Shown here piece after piece: positions 24,001 to 36,184 of a DNA stretch of 64,000 nucleotides. Source of the DNA: Metarhizium brunneum (lineage: Eukaryota; Ascomycota; Sordariomycetes; Hypocreales; Clavicipitaceae). The notes below the pieces were generated by a model. The model saw nothing but the letters and a program-made list of their open reading frames with translations. It was not told the origin of the DNA and did not search any database. The stretch is taken from the NCBI RefSeq assembly GCF_013426205.1, contig NC_089426.1:1364001-1428000 (forward strand), read 5' to 3'. Position 1 is the stretch's first letter. Each line of letters begins with the position of its first letter. The translations under genes were made by a program, and so were the position numbers.

Positions 24001-24422
24001 AGATGGAACGACTCGGCGTACCACACGTGGTTGCAGTTTGTTCTCTCGAATAGCGATAGCTGGCCCTCGATGCTGTTTCGGGGAGAGACAAAGAGCGCCT
24101 TGCAGCCGGCCTTGATGGTGGCCAGGACTAGGATGCCGTAGCGGACGTCGTTGGGCCCGACGTAGGCAAGGGTCGGGAACTCGTCGGTGCTGTCCTTCTT
24201 GACAGTCTCGGCGATGATGTACGCGACATGGTTGATGGCATTGGCGAATTCCTTGAAGGTTACTGGGACCCAGCCATCTTCGGGTTTGTTCGTCTTGGGC
24301 TGGAAGTGGAATGGGCGAGAGGGTTCAGAAGCAGCGATTTCATCCACGACATGGGTTAACAGGCGAGGGGCATGTGTTTTCGACTTTGTATCGATGCCGT
24401 TGGTGCCGTTGGTAGCAGCCAT
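21098..24422 (-). CDS. NRPS-like adenylation-thiolation-reductase enzyme (carboxylic acid reductase type)
   Basis: Rebuilt as three exons, 24422-23462, 23393-23318 and 23258-21098, giving 1065 residues. Intron 1 ends in AAG 11 nt after a CTGAC branch site. Intron 2 is GTATGC...GCAG. The adenylation domain spans about 20-560, with the ATP-binding TSGSTGLPKP at 191-200 and a YHGRADN motif near 430. The thiolation domain has its phosphopantetheine Ser at 605 (GIDSL). The reductase domain (about 700-1065) has a Rossmann TGSTGSLG near 702 and the catalytic YGLSK at 856-860. There is no condensation domain, so the enzyme activates one carboxylic acid and releases it as an aldehyde or alcohol using NADPH. 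The substrate is unknown. It shares 3' ends with the bisphosphatase, and an MFS permease lies upstream. Confidence 0.9.
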
Positions 24423-25785
24423 CGGGATATAGTATCTCTATCGAATAGTGTCGGGTGGTTGGCTATATGGAGTGATGTTTCGTCGTCACTGATAAGTGCT
24501 GATAATGAGGTGAATTCTGGTTTTGCTTGGTATTATGGCTCAAAGGTGAGTTGTAGAGGCTTATTGCGAGACTTGTCTGGTTTATATAGTTTACTCAAGA
24601 GCCAATATTTTACTCTGATAACCTCCAACGACCGGCAATAATCGGTTCAACGATGGCATTTCACCTCCAAGCCTGTCAAAGGCCGCTTAACACCGTCTCG
24701 AAACGCACTTCTCGTGCTCCATTCTGTGCTGATCTGCGACGTCTGAGCGCGGGATGCAACGCTCCTAGGTCACGAAATGGCCCAAGACCAATTCGCGGAT
24801 CAGATTAACCAGAGGGGGAATGGCCGGCTGTAACTTGTGCGATTTAACTTTATGACAGTCGTGTCCTCCGGGGTGGAGGGTGGGACTCGCGGCCTCGCCC
24901 GATTGTCAAGGCCGTGGGAGCTCGTCAATGTGATTCTGCGCATGACGAAGCAGCCGGCGAGTTTCTGGTGTTTGTAAGATATGCCTAACACCACGTAACC
25001 CAAGCCCAGGTGCCGACGCGCAAAAGTACTGAGATGCAATCTACAAGTACAACTCTATTGGCTCATTAATATGGATACACGATACCGCAGTGTGCTGCAG
25101 TATATACTCGATGGCCGTAGTCCGGCAACTTCCTTTTCGCCACTCGCGGCCATCTCAACATCGAATGGCCGGCCGCCTAGGCCGTTCCCGGGGCAGTCAT
25201 CTTTCTTCCGTTTTAGACTTCGCAAAGGGCTCCGGACCATGTTGCATTCCATGGAACGTCCGTCGATGCTTTGAATTCGACGGACTGTGGCAGGGAGGGC
25301 AGGAGCTCAAAAGTCGCCCGAAAGTGCCGGCACTATGATCTCACTCCCGCAGCCCCCCGGCCAAGCGCCATCGACGATCTCACGCACGGATGGGAATGAT
25401 TTCACCCCTGGCAGGTGAAGAATATGCGAGCTGGCCAATCGCCCTTGGGCCGAGTCTTGTTCCCGACAGCGACATCTGCCGTTGAGAAGCACTTCCTGCA
25501 GTAGCCGCACATGGGTGCTGCAAGCAAACCAGATGGCGAGCCAGCACCTCCTGCAGGCTTATTCCCGGACTGTCCCACATGCGGAGATGTGGTTCATATA
25601 CTACTAATCATTTCGTCTACGGAAAAACGGCATCGCGTCATCCACGCCGCTCGTATGGCCTCGCAGTGCGGCATCAGGGGACGGCGGAACAGCCAGGCAA
25701 AGTACGCCGTCTTCATCTTCGTCCCTGTCCGTACATGCAGCTCTCGCACATGTGATATCTTGAAGTGAAAACAACAGGCGTGCCC
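24423..25785. other. spacer between reductase and MFS permease genes
   Basis: Contains the promoter of the reductase gene on its left and the 3' side of the permease gene on its right, both transcribed leftward. Short open frames near 25.0-25.7 kb have no recognisable motif. Confidence 0.4.
24581..24588 (-). promoter_or_regulatory. TATA box of the reductase gene
   Basis: TATATAAA on the minus strand, about 160 bp upstream of the start codon at 24422. This is a strong match to the consensus in a plausible place, inferred from sequence and spacing only. Confidence 0.4.
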
Positions 25786-27891
25786 CTAACGGACCATCTC
25801 GAACTCGGGATCCCGGTCGTCACCGCACCCCTTGTACTGGTCGTATTTGCCAAGTCGCTTATCGCGGTTCATCTTTGCGCACCACAAAACATTCGCAAGA
25901 ATCCTGCATATACAGGGTCAGCCGCTGTTTTTTTGATTTTTTTCTTTCCCCCCTCAAGTCACCGCTCTTGGACCCTCAAGCACTTACGCTACCCAGGCGT
26001 AACACAGCAGGCCCATTATGATGGTATGTCCGCGGTGGTAGTTGGGACCGTCTTGTCTAGGGTACACGAATGCTAAGGAGAGAGCAAACGCCCTTATTAG
26101 CAGTGCACTTGTTTGATCATGCCTGGTTCGATACATGACTGCCGCCGAGTGAGCTGGACGTACTGGCTACAAAACCACCGCAATTAGCAACTGCCAACTG
26201 AAGGGCCGACGTTGTTGCTCGCTTATAGTGGCCCGCTGAGTTGTTCGAGTTCCATACGAGGATGCAGGGCACAGAGCAGTATAGTCCAACTGCCATTAGA
26301 CACGTCATGGCAAATCGTACCGATGGACCCGTTACGTTGGCAATCACCGCATAGCCCACAATGGCAATTGGGAGAATAAAGAGCATCAGAGTCCCCCGCA
26401 ACTTCAGACGATCCGAGAGAAACGCGACCAAAACTACGTCTTTAGTGTTGGTGGGCTGCCCTGTATGTTTCTCGCGTGTTGGGTTTATACTGCCTACCTG
26501 TAATCGGAGTAGCAACTGCATACGGAATCACAGACCAGAGCTGTGTTTGGTTGGCGTCGCTTGTGATGTTGAGAGCGTTGACAATGGTTGGCAGCTGGTT
26601 TGCGTCAGCACCAACAAGAAGGAGAAGAGAGAGAGAGGCCCAGAAATGATGACCGGCGATGCACGAGAGGAACAAGGACGTACAAAAAGACCAAAAGAGT
26701 ACAGCCCGGACAGAATTGCGAAATACGCAGTCGACGTCAACCAAATCTGGAGATTAAACACGCCGCGCCGGACTTCGCGCCAACTGAATTTCTCGTCATA
26801 CTCCTTGGCAAGACTGCATGCATATGCGTCAATACGCTGCGTCAATCATCAGGCGAGCGGGCACATACTTGAATCGACTAGAGTCCTCAGCCAACCTCCT
26901 CACAGCCCAGTCTCGCTCCTCTGCGGAAAGATAGCTCGCGGTAGCCACGCTGTTTGGGAGGCCGAGATAGGCGACAAGTCCCGAGAGAACAGTCTGCCGT
27001 CGCCAGCATTAGCCATGAGATTTGTCACCGGCCGCTGTGCACCGGCCGCACACCAAGTCCCCTCAAGGCACATACGAGAATCCCCTCGATAATAAGAATC
27101 CATCGCCAGCCCTCAAGGCCACCCCGCGGTCCGATTGCCGACAATCCACGCGCAAGCAGACCTGCGTACATGTATTGTCAGCAGATCATAGACAACAATA
27201 CCGCAGAGTCCACCACCGGGACACAAACCTCCAAAGGCGCCAGACAGGGACGCGGCAGAGTAAAAGATGCCAATTCTCAAGGCGAGTTCTCCGCGGGTGT
27301 ACAGACTGGACAGGTACAGCACCATGCCGGGCAGCAGGCCGCCCTCGGCCACCCCCAGCAGAGCGCGGACAACCCAGAAGCTGGTGAAGCCACGGACGAA
27401 GCCAAGGCACATGGTGATGATGCCCCACACGACTGTCAAGCAGGGCAGGAGGACCTTGGGGGAAACCTTCTTGAGGAGCAGGTTGCTTGGCAGTTCGCTA
27501 TTGTTTGCATTGTTAGGTGCCATTGCCAAGACTCGGGGGGGCAAACATCGGCCGCCGGCTCACCTGGCTACATAGGTCGCGTAGAAGACGGCCAGTCCAG
27601 TCGTGTACTGTGAGTCGGACAGGCCAAGGTCATCTTCTAGTCCGAGAATCCTGGCGTTTCCGACGTTTGTGCGGTCCAGGAACGAGCAGAGGAACAACAG
27701 GGCAAGAATAGGCAGCACTCTGGACAGGACGATAGCGTGAGCACTGAGCAAAAGGGTGTCCGTTGCACAGGGACAACAATAGTGACCTACCGACAGTCCA
27801 GTTTTAGTAATACCCGTTTAGTTACCGTGTCGTTGTCATTGGTCTGCAACGGCGGCGTGCCGCACTCTTCGTGCTCGGCTTTGCCGTCCAT
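25786..27891 (-). CDS. MFS permease, anion:cation symporter (Dal5/Tna1-like) family
   Basis: Rebuilt with ten exons: 27891-27791, 27719-27564, 27497-27229, 27161-27076, 26993-26869, 26813-26684, 26594-26498, 26433-26164, 26072-25988 and 25903-25786. The product has 478 residues. All nine introns are GT-AG and the frame is continuous to a TAG stop. TM1 is followed by the family signature LDRTNVGNA. The GVAEGGLLPG segment and a helix-rich N half, a central loop near residues 220-250 and a second helix-rich half fit a 12-segment plasma-membrane symporter of the allantoate/nicotinate type. Substrates in this family are small organic anions, vitamins or peptides, and the exact one cannot be read. 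The start at 27891 is the only ATG in frame near the predicted cytosolic N-terminus. It is divergent from the CoA-transferase gene. Confidence 0.88.
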
Positions 27892-28636
27892 GTCAAGGCC
27901 AGATTTGGAGTTTATGTGAAAACGATGTCGTCGTATCAGACAAAGGCAATTACAACCTCGACGGAATGTAACTCTGCCCGCGCCAGACTCAGATTCCCCA
28001 GGAACCCAGGCTGAATATAAACATTGGACCGAACCCAACCCAGGGAATCATGGTTCAGCCACTAGTGACTCAATCTGGGGGAAGCGGAGTTGCGGGGTGC
28101 AGAATTAGCCTCGCGGTCGAAGCCATGCGATGTTTGTAATACAATAACGGCTATTGACATCACTCCCCCTTCTTCGCTGTTGGGCCGGGGTCAAGCGTGA
28201 CGTCTGGCAATGACGATGCGAGCTGGACGGCGCAGCGTTGCAACGGTGCGCTTCCGGCCCGGCGGCTGATTTGGGCGCCGACCCACCCGGTGGTCCGTGG
28301 AGGGTCCTCGGGGCTACTTTTTGCGGCCGAGACGTGCATTGATCTTCAAGATGGTGGCTTGTCAGCGGATGGAGACGAGAGGAGCCCACGGAGGAGCCGC
28401 AAAAGCTTGGCCAGGAGACAGATTATGCGAGCCGACGAATCCGCGGCCGTCCCTATTGAATTCGGCCCTTATTGGTGATGGAGCTCTCATGATAGTGACT
28501 TCATCCATTGGGAGCTGCGACCCAGTCAGTGCTCGGAAGTCCGGTTATCCCTCTTCCATAAAACCGAAACATGGAATTCTTTCTATTTATTTTATTTCTC
28601 GTGCGCCTGCCGACGTAGCTTTACCCATCTCTCACC
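27892..28636. promoter_or_regulatory. divergent promoter region, MFS permease / CoA-transferase
   Basis: A 745-bp spacer between two start codons facing away from each other. A TTTATATT-like element lies about 125 bp upstream of the permease start. No open frame with support is present. Shared regulation is possible but not shown. Confidence 0.35.
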
Positions 28637-30596
28637 ATGATAACTTTGAAGCCCAACATGGCTCCCAGACCAGCGTGGACCGTCACCGCGCGGATACTGC
28701 GATCCAAGACGAGCTTTGGGAGGCGCACCTTTATCACAACAACGGTCCGATTCTCACAGTCGCAGCAAAAATACTCCAAGGTGTATAAGGATGCGGACGA
28801 CGCTGTTTCAGACGTCAAGAGTGGTTCTACGATTCTCAGTTCTGGCTTCGGACTATGCGGAGTCGCCGGTGCGTCTCATTCCCGCCGGTTTGACGGAATG
28901 CATTATAGCTGACCCCTTTTTTACACCAGACACGATCATTCAAGCTCTCAACCGCCGTGGAGTCGAATCACTGCATTCACTCACCGCGGTATCCAACAAT
29001 GCCGGCATAGAAGGCCAGGGTGGCTTGTCAACACTCTCCAAGGCCGGACAGGTGGATAACCTCATTTTGTCCTATCTTGGAAACAACAAGGCATTGGAGA
29101 GGAAATACCTCAGCGGCGAGCTGGCCATTGAGCTGTGCCCCCAAGGAACTCTTGCTGAAAGATTGCGAGCCGGAGGCGCAGGCATTCCGGCTTTTTATAC
29201 CCCAACTGGAGCCCGTACGTGGACACCATGAAGAACAATAGACGAGGCTCTAACTTTTCTCTCTCTTTGCAGACACACTGCTCCAAGAAGGCGAGATCCC
29301 AATCAGACTCGACTCCTCTGGAAAGGCACTTGAAAAGGGCAAGCGCCGCGAGACCCGAGAGTTCAATGGGCGATCATTCCTGCTGGAGACTGCGCTCACG
29401 GGCGACGTTGCCATTCTGCGAGCCTGGAAAGTCGACAAGGCGGGCAATTGTGTCTTTAGGTATGCATGTCTCCCCCCCCGTGCTGCAATCTTTTAATGAC
29501 CGTTGTAGATATACCACAAAGGCGTTTGGGCCGCTGATGGCCAAGGCAGCCAAGGTCACCATTGTCGAGGCCGACCACATTGTTGAAATCGGCGACATCG
29601 ACCCCAACGACGTCGACCTGCCGGGCATCTTTGTCGACCGCGTCGTGCCCGCCACCGCCGAGAAGAAGATTGAAATCCTCAAGCTGCGCGACCCCGAGGC
29701 CGACGCCGCGGCCAAGGACGGCGCGCCCAAGAACGGCGCGCAGGAACGACGGAACCGCATTGGCAAGCGAGCGTCCGAGGAGTTGAAGCAGGGCTACTAC
29801 GTGAACCTGGGCGTCGGTACGTCAACCGTGCAACCGCCTGCATTTCTTGGCAAAATGCTCCCGAAACTGACATACGTGGCAGGTATCCCTACCCTGGCGG
29901 CCACCTTCATCCCAGAGGGTCGCACGGTCTGGATCCAATCTGAGAACGGAATCCTTGGCATGGGCCCATACCCGACCAAGGACCAGGTCGACCCGGACAT
30001 CGTCAATGCCGGTAAAGAGACGGTCACGCTGGTTCCCGGCGCGGCCGTCTTTGATTCGTCCGAGTCGTTTGGCATGATTCGCGGCGGCCATGTGGACGTT
30101 TCTATTCTCGGGGTACGTCCGCCGCCGAACGTGTGACAGTCGTTCGTTTTCATGAAAAAAGCTGACGCGTGAGTGTACATGCAGGCCCTTCAAGTCAGCG
30201 CAGACGGCGACCTCGCCAACTTTATGATCCCGGGCAAGGTCTTCAAGGGCATGGGCGGCGCCATGGATCTCGTCGCCAACCCCGACAAGACCAAGATTGT
30301 CGTCGCCACCGAGCACGTAGCCAAGAACGGCACCTCCAAGATTGTGCAGCAGTGCGACCTGCCGCTGACTGGTGCCAGGGTTGTGAGCACCATCATTACC
30401 GATCTCGTAAGTGCCGCGAAAGGGGATGCGTTTATACACGGATGGCTTCTGACTGTACTAGTGCGTGTTCCAGGTCGATCGCGACAATGGCGGCTTGACC
30501 CTGACGGAGCTGGCGCCGGGCGTCGACATTGAAGAGGTGCGAAGCAAGACGGATGCCGGGTTTGCCGTGGCCGAGAGCGTGAAGACGATGGCGTGA
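28637..30596 (+). CDS. succinyl-CoA:3-oxoacid CoA-transferase, mitochondrial (SCOT)
   Basis: Seven exons (28637-28868, 28930-29214, 29273-29459, 29509-29816, 29883-30112, 30185-30406, 30462-30596) give 532 residues. The enzyme moves CoA between succinyl-CoA and acetoacetate or similar acids. Both halves of the family are present: the alpha part with GFGLCG and AVSNNAG (residues ~70-110) and the beta part with the catalytic Glu358 in SENGILG. The first ~40 residues are rich in Arg, Ser and Thr with almost no acids, as expected for a mitochondrial presequence. A second in-frame ATG at 28661 would keep most of it. In fungi this family also detoxifies propionyl-CoA by transferring CoA to acetate or succinate, so either role is possible. 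It converges on the AhpD-like gene. Confidence 0.93.
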
Positions 30597-30899
30597 GCGG
30601 AAAAGATATACCATTGGATTATATAGACTTGGATTGCTTTGTTGCCATTTTCCTGTGGCGAGCTGTGTCGCTGGACAATATACCATTTGCATCGTATAAA
30701 CTCATGCCTCGTCCATGATATGGTCAAGTAGAGCTTGCTTTATATGTATAGTATTCCCTCAACTTGCCCGCACCACTTGCACTTGCACGTATGTATGTAC
30801 ACGATCAAAAGCGATCAACACGCTCCCCCATGAACAAGGGGTCTATTGTCTATCAAGCAGCAAAACAAAAAAATCCGCCATGCCACAGACAATCCTCCC
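30597..30899. other. short convergent 3' spacer
   Basis: Separates the stop codons of the CoA-transferase and the AhpD-like gene. AT-richer than the genes, probably both 3' untranslated regions. No other feature seen. Confidence 0.4.
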
Positions 30900-31809
30900 C
30901 TACAACTTGGCCGCCCTCGCAGGCGCAAAGTTGGACCCCAAAACCTCGGCGATCCGATCGACGGTGCTCAGAATCCACTCCAGGCCTTCATCGCCCACCA
31001 GCCAGGCCACCACGTCTTCGCTCTCGCCGCCCTCCTCGCGCCAGCTCCCGTCCTCCCACGCCTTCCTCAGCCCAAACACGTGCGACAGGACCTGCGGGCC
31101 GACGCCCGTCTGCGCCCTCAAGCACGCAACGGCGACGACGCTCGTCAACACGCGCCCCGTGCTCGCCAGCCCGTTCCTCTCCACGGGGTCCGACAGCAGC
31201 GGGCCGTAGTGGCTGTTGAGGATATGCACCGGCAGGTCCGGGTGCGACTGCGCCAGCTTGTCGACGAGCTTCTTCTCAAACGGGGCGTATATCGAGTCCC
31301 ACAGCCGGCGGCCGCGCGCAGACACGTCCCCCAGGTCCGAGGGCGTCGGCGCCCGCGACGACGACGACGACAGCTGCGACGCGACGCTCTTGGGGAGCGA
31401 CGCGTGGAATGCGTTGAGGCAGTTGATTGTGCGGGGGATGCCGTTGAAGCTGATGCACTTGAGGCCGACTTCGCGCATGAACTCTGCCGTCTGGACCGGG
31501 CTCTGGCCCCGTTGCGACGAGGCGATGGCGTGCAGCATGGGCAAGGAGTCGGGCGAGTTGAGCGTCATGGTGGCGGCCGTCTGTGGTTTTCCCCCGGCGT
31601 TAGCTGTCAAGTCAGTCTTGCTCCCGTGTGTTGCTTGGGGGATGACGCACGGAGACAGCCAGCCAGGGCCGAGTGCCAATCTTCTTTTGCGCTGCGTCGC
31701 TGGCGATGCTGCCGAGCACGTCTCTCATGGCTGCCGGCGCGGGCGTTGGGCCTGGCCGCGCCGACGGCGCGTTGATGAGGGCCTTTAACGAGTTTGATAG
31801 CTTGGCCAT
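30900..31809 (-). CDS. AhpD-like (carboxymuconolactone decarboxylase fold) protein
   Basis: Two exons (31809-31651 and 31580-30900) with a 70-nt intron give 279 residues. The helical core carries a family motif near residues 85-100 ([11 protein letters not shown]) typical of the fungal AhpD-like group. The CxxC redox pair of true alkylhydroperoxide reductase AhpD is not visible, so peroxidase activity is doubtful. A second half with conserved Trp and Asp residues follows. An in-frame ATG at 31860 would add 17 residues with several Arg and no acids, which could act as an organelle-targeting extension. I prefer 31809 because its context is better and I recall relatives starting there. Its role is unknown. 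It is divergent from the mitochondrial carrier gene, so the two could be co-regulated. Confidence 0.8.
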
Positions 31810-32205
31810 GTTTCTGGGGCGTGCTTGTCGTGAGTTTGTCGGCGGGGAGAGTCTGCCCATTGTTTTTTTAAACCCCTCGGAGGGAACATGCGCCGGGCTG
31901 CTGGTTGGGCAAACTGTTTTTGGTCTGGGGAGTGATGACGTTTGAGAACGTGGTGATCCGCCGATGGAGAGTTCCTCGGCCGGAGACTACTTCTGGATGC
32001 CGAGATGCGGCGTATCAGGTGGAGCATTGACAGGGCTGCGGCAATAGCCCGGAGGGTACTATTGGGGCCGACTTGGGATTCTTGGTTGGTGACTGAGAAC
32101 GGAGGTGAATAAAAGGCGGTTGAATTGATGGATGGGATTTGTTCGAGTAGCAGTAGAGTGTGGTGTTTGTGCACAACGCCATTTACAAGTTACAACATTT
32201 GAACC
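31810..32205. promoter_or_regulatory. divergent promoter region, AhpD-like / dicarboxylate carrier
   Basis: A 396-bp spacer between two outward-facing start codons. No clear TATA box and no other feature. It is short enough for shared control elements. Confidence 0.35.
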
Positions 32206-33586
32206 ATGACGACGTCAAGGCCTCGCACTGAGCCTTTCTGGCTTGGGTACGTATTGGATGCCCTGCTCGCCCGTCATGGTGAAGCAACAACTTACACCAA
32301 GTTGTCTATTCAGCGGCGCGGCGGCATGTATGGCCGTCTGTTTCAGTAAGTCTATTGTCAACGAAGCTTCACTCTCTCTGAGGCCCAAGACTTACACCGC
32401 ATCTTACACCACAAAGCACACCCGCTCGACCAGACGAAATAGTGAGTTTCGGGACCAAACGGCTAAATGCGCATGGGTGGCTGATTCCCCATCTCTAGTC
32501 GCATGCAGGTCCTCAAGTCCAGCAACTCCATGTTGAGCACAATGTACAGATTTGGGCTCCGAGACGGTACGCCACCCCAAACTTTGAGAATCGGGCCTCA
32601 ACTAACCCCGACCTATTCCCCAGGTATTCCCTCATTATGGGGCGGCCTATCGGCGTCTATTCTGCGACAAGGCACATACTCAACTGCCCGATTTGGATTG
32701 CACAATCATCTTTCCTCACAATTGCTCCAGACGTCCGGTAGAGACAGGCTTCCGGCATCATGGAATATTGCTTGCGCGGGGGTTTCCGGTGGAATTGCCG
32801 GGCTGATTGGCAATCCTACTGAGGTTGTTCTTGTCCGTATGTGCGCCGATGGAGCAAAGCCTGCAAAGGACAGGTTCCGATACTCGAATCCATTAGTTGG
32901 TCTGTGGCGGGTTTGGAAAGAAGAGGGGGCGAAGGCGTTTGGTCGTGGGATTGGACCGAATGTCACGAGAAGTGTTCTCATGAGTACGTTTTGTCAAACC
33001 TGTTGTCCGGTACTGTTTAGTCTGATGCTAAATGCCGTTTTTATCCTTGAAGATGTGTCACAGATCGCATCGTAGGTCATTACGGAAACGGGCTCGGCGG
33101 CGCCACGCAGGCAGGGCTAACATTTCCCAACAGCTATGCGTCCGCAAAGCAGTCTCTGCTGGCATCGAATAACATGTCGGATAATATCACCACCCACGCC
33201 CTCGCTTCGTTAATGGCAGGAACAGTAGCCACAACACTCTGTGCTCCTGCAGACGTTTTAAAGAGCCGGATGCAGTCGAGTGCCAAGGGAGATGCAAGTT
33301 CATTGTTGTTCTGTCACGGTTCGTGATATGTTGACTAACAATTCGCAGGGCCTGTTGCAAATCGTTAGAAATGGGTTACGGGATGAAGGGCCGCGCTTCT
33401 TAATGAAGGGCTGGACACCAGCCTGGCTGAGACTAACGTAAGTCACCTCCATGACCGTCAATTGCCCGCTTGCCTAACATGAAATGCAGACCACATACTG
33501 TTCTGACATTCGTCTTCATGGAGCAGCTGAGGCGACTCTCGCAGTTGACTGTCTCACAGCAGCAGCGGGATACTGCCAAGATGTAA
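32206..33586 (+). CDS. mitochondrial dicarboxylate carrier (mitochondrial carrier family)
   Basis: Nine exons (32206-32246, 32314-32345, 32417-32441, 32499-32566, 32624-32983, 33053-33071, 33134-33293, 33349-33437, 33490-33586) encode 296 residues. The three carrier repeats each show the family signature after an odd helix: HPLDQTKYR near residue 26, GNPTEVVLVR in the middle and APADVLKSR in the third repeat. Overall length and sequence fit the Dic1 type, which exchanges malate or succinate for phosphate across the inner mitochondrial membrane. Two exons are tiny (25 and 19 nt). Intron 7 (33294-33348) starts with GCAAGT, a GC-AG intron. No GT donor keeps the conserved frame. Introns 2 and 5 end in AAG. 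Confidence 0.9.
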
Positions 33587-33641
33587 CTATTAGTCATGAT
33601 AATAACTGCTACAGAGGTGAAATGATATGTCTCTGAGCTGC

Positions 33642-36184
33642 CTATCCCACGAATTCTGGCCAGTGCAGCCAGTCGAAATTGCTCATATCCTCCCAAGAAA
33701 GCCCACCAAATGAAGCCTCAAACTCGTTGCCCGGCTGGTTGAGCACATGTGTAATTTGATCATCTGACATTGCAGAGAACTGGAGAGGCTCAGGCCATGT
33801 TAACTGCTGGGTCAAGAAACTATTGCTGTTCGATGTAGCAACTGGGGCGCCAATGGGTTGTATTTGGGGTGCTCCCGGGTTACTCGTATTTTGTGGTGGT
33901 GCGGATGGATAGGCCACGTTTTGTTTCGCCGCTTTGCGCACAATCTGTCTCAGATATCTTCCGTATAAAGTCGACAGTCCGTTTCTGTGTTGTGTAATGG
34001 TTCCTATTCTCTCCAGAACGCCCGCGGCCTCATCAATGAGTTTTCGAATGCTCGGTACTAAAGTAGAGCCCCCAGAAGTATAAGCGCTGAGGGTTAATGC
34101 AAAACAAGCAGCAAAAGAAATCATAATTGCTGTGTTATTGGGCATGGAGTGTAGCTGGCCTTCACCCTGAATGGCCGCTCTCATGACATTTAAAGCTGAT
34201 GAGAGGCCCGCCGTACGGAAGAATTGCCTCACTTCGATGGGAGCTGTGGGGTGGTTGATAACACCGCCGTAAGTAGACAGTCGAGTATGTGTTACAAGGA
34301 TATCGACATATGGTGGTAATCGACGCTCTGAGAATGATTTAGCCTCAACAACCACCTTATTGCCGCAAAATACGTTACTCACGGGGTCCAGTGCCAATTG
34401 ATACACCCCATTCTGTGTACCACTGATCAAAGAAACGCTCTATTGAACTTTGGATTCTGCGAGCTGTTAATAGATAGAGCATGACGATAGTAATAGAGTT
34501 ACATACGATTGAGCAATCAAAGATCCGTCACTGACTGGATTCTGCGACCCATCACAGAGAGAGCGAACTGTGGCGAAGAGGCCATCCTGGTGCAATAAGT
34601 ATAAGCGATACACAATACATGAGTCTTGTGGACTTGGAACATACCAAGTCGCGCCGAAGCACAGCCATTGACACCAAATGGCCATCTTGAGGGTCTCCAA
34701 CTGCTGATCGATACCAACTGTCACAATCTTTGATCAGTTTGGTTACAGGCACCACAAACGGACGGCCACGAGCCAGTGACATTCTACACACATCATTAGC
34801 GCAGAACCCCCCACGGTGTGCCATATAATACGCACCCTCGTTCGAGAACAAATAGAGATATCCAACAGCGCTCCCTGTTTCGCAGTAGAAGCTTTGCTTT
34901 GTCGGTCCATGGATCAAGATCTGGATATCCATCCATTGCCAATGCTGTACGGGTATCCAAGCATTCACCTCTTGCGAGAGCCAGTTTTGAGCCCTCTTGT
35001 AAGACATCCGTAGGAACTATAACTTTGTGTAGGGAAAGGTCTATGGCAACGCTGGTCGCCATGGATATGTAGACACAGGCCTCGTCATCAGTGCTATGCT
35101 GTCCTGGAAACATCCAAGGGATATTGACCATGAATGCTAGCACAATTTCGATGGATTTATGTCTTCGCAACATGACTCTGTGTGCCAAAGTAGTGACATG
35201 ATTCGACAGACGTTTTGATAATGCAGAGGCTGTGGGTATAAACAACGCTGACGCTGCAAGAATGGACGTGCAGAGAAATGCAGATCTTGACCGGGTGTAA
35301 GTCATGGTGTATAGTCTGGGATCAAACCCCCACCGAGTGTGGGAGAGATTTGCGTGAAAGCTATCTGGTTTAGCACTCTCTCGATACAATCACGGGGAGC
35401 AGAGACAGACTTACTATGCAAACAGGGAATCGGCCTCTTCCTCTGTCACCAAACCCAGCTCAATCGGATCGATGTCGTTGCCAACATCCAGGTTCACCTT
35501 GGCTCCAGAGAAAAAGGCCTCGAGACTCGCCGCCTCAGGACTTTTGCCTGAAGCTGCGCCTTTCCTTCGCGATTGCTGTGGTGAGCTGCGACTCCGAACC
35601 TCTCGAGAAGGTTGAAAGTAGGATGCGCGAGCCAGCAGTTGCAGAGGATTTTCAGCATCGTCCACAGCCAGAGTCTCCTCTGTCCGCTGGACAATGTCCT
35701 CGGATATGGAAGTCTGGTCGGCCATGTCCTCTTCATATTCGCTAGATGAATCCTCAGCTTCTCCACTCGCTTGATGGTTGGACGCTTGGCTGGGCGACCA
35801 CTCATTGCCATCGAGATGGCCCATGAGGGCCCTCATTTGCGTCAAGACTTTGTCATCCTCAGGACTTTGCTGCTGCCCAATTCTTGCTCGTTTGACTGCC
35901 TGTTCGACTTGGAACAATGCCTTTTCAAGGCCGACTCTCTTGCTGCGGATCGAAACACGAAAGCAAACATGTTAGCCAAGGTCATCAGAGGGATGTAGGA
36001 AAGGACCGTCTCTATACTTTTTGATGCCCTTTTGGCGACCAGCGTGGAAATCAGGACGAATACATTCTGTTCCCAGTTGGACACATCTCTTGCAGCGTCC
36101 ACTGGGGGAAGCCCCGTCGCATTTGATCTTGCTGCGACGGCAAACCAGGCACGCTGCTTGCTTTGGCTTTGGCGTCTCATTCAT
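33642..36184 (-). CDS. Zn2Cys6 fungal transcription factor
   Basis: Seven exons (36184-36018, 35942-35415, 35360-34836, 34783-34645, 34586-34507, 34456-34383, 34327-33642) give 732 residues. The N-terminal binuclear cluster fits C-x2-C-x6-C-x8-C-x2-C-x6-C (residues 12-40) with the basic KGIKN linker after it. A coiled region (about 57-75) for dimer formation follows. An acidic, Ser-rich stretch and a fungal-specific regulatory middle domain (about 230-560) come next. The C-terminus is rich in Pro, Gln and aromatic residues, as in activation regions. It sits tail-to-tail with the dicarboxylate carrier (55 bp between stops). Its targets cannot be inferred. The exons around 34.4-34.6 kb are the least certain part of the model. 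Confidence 0.88.

Noticed and set aside
26361..27092. 243-codon plus-strand frame opposite the MFS permease
   Set aside because: It runs across well-supported introns and exons of the permease and has no motif.
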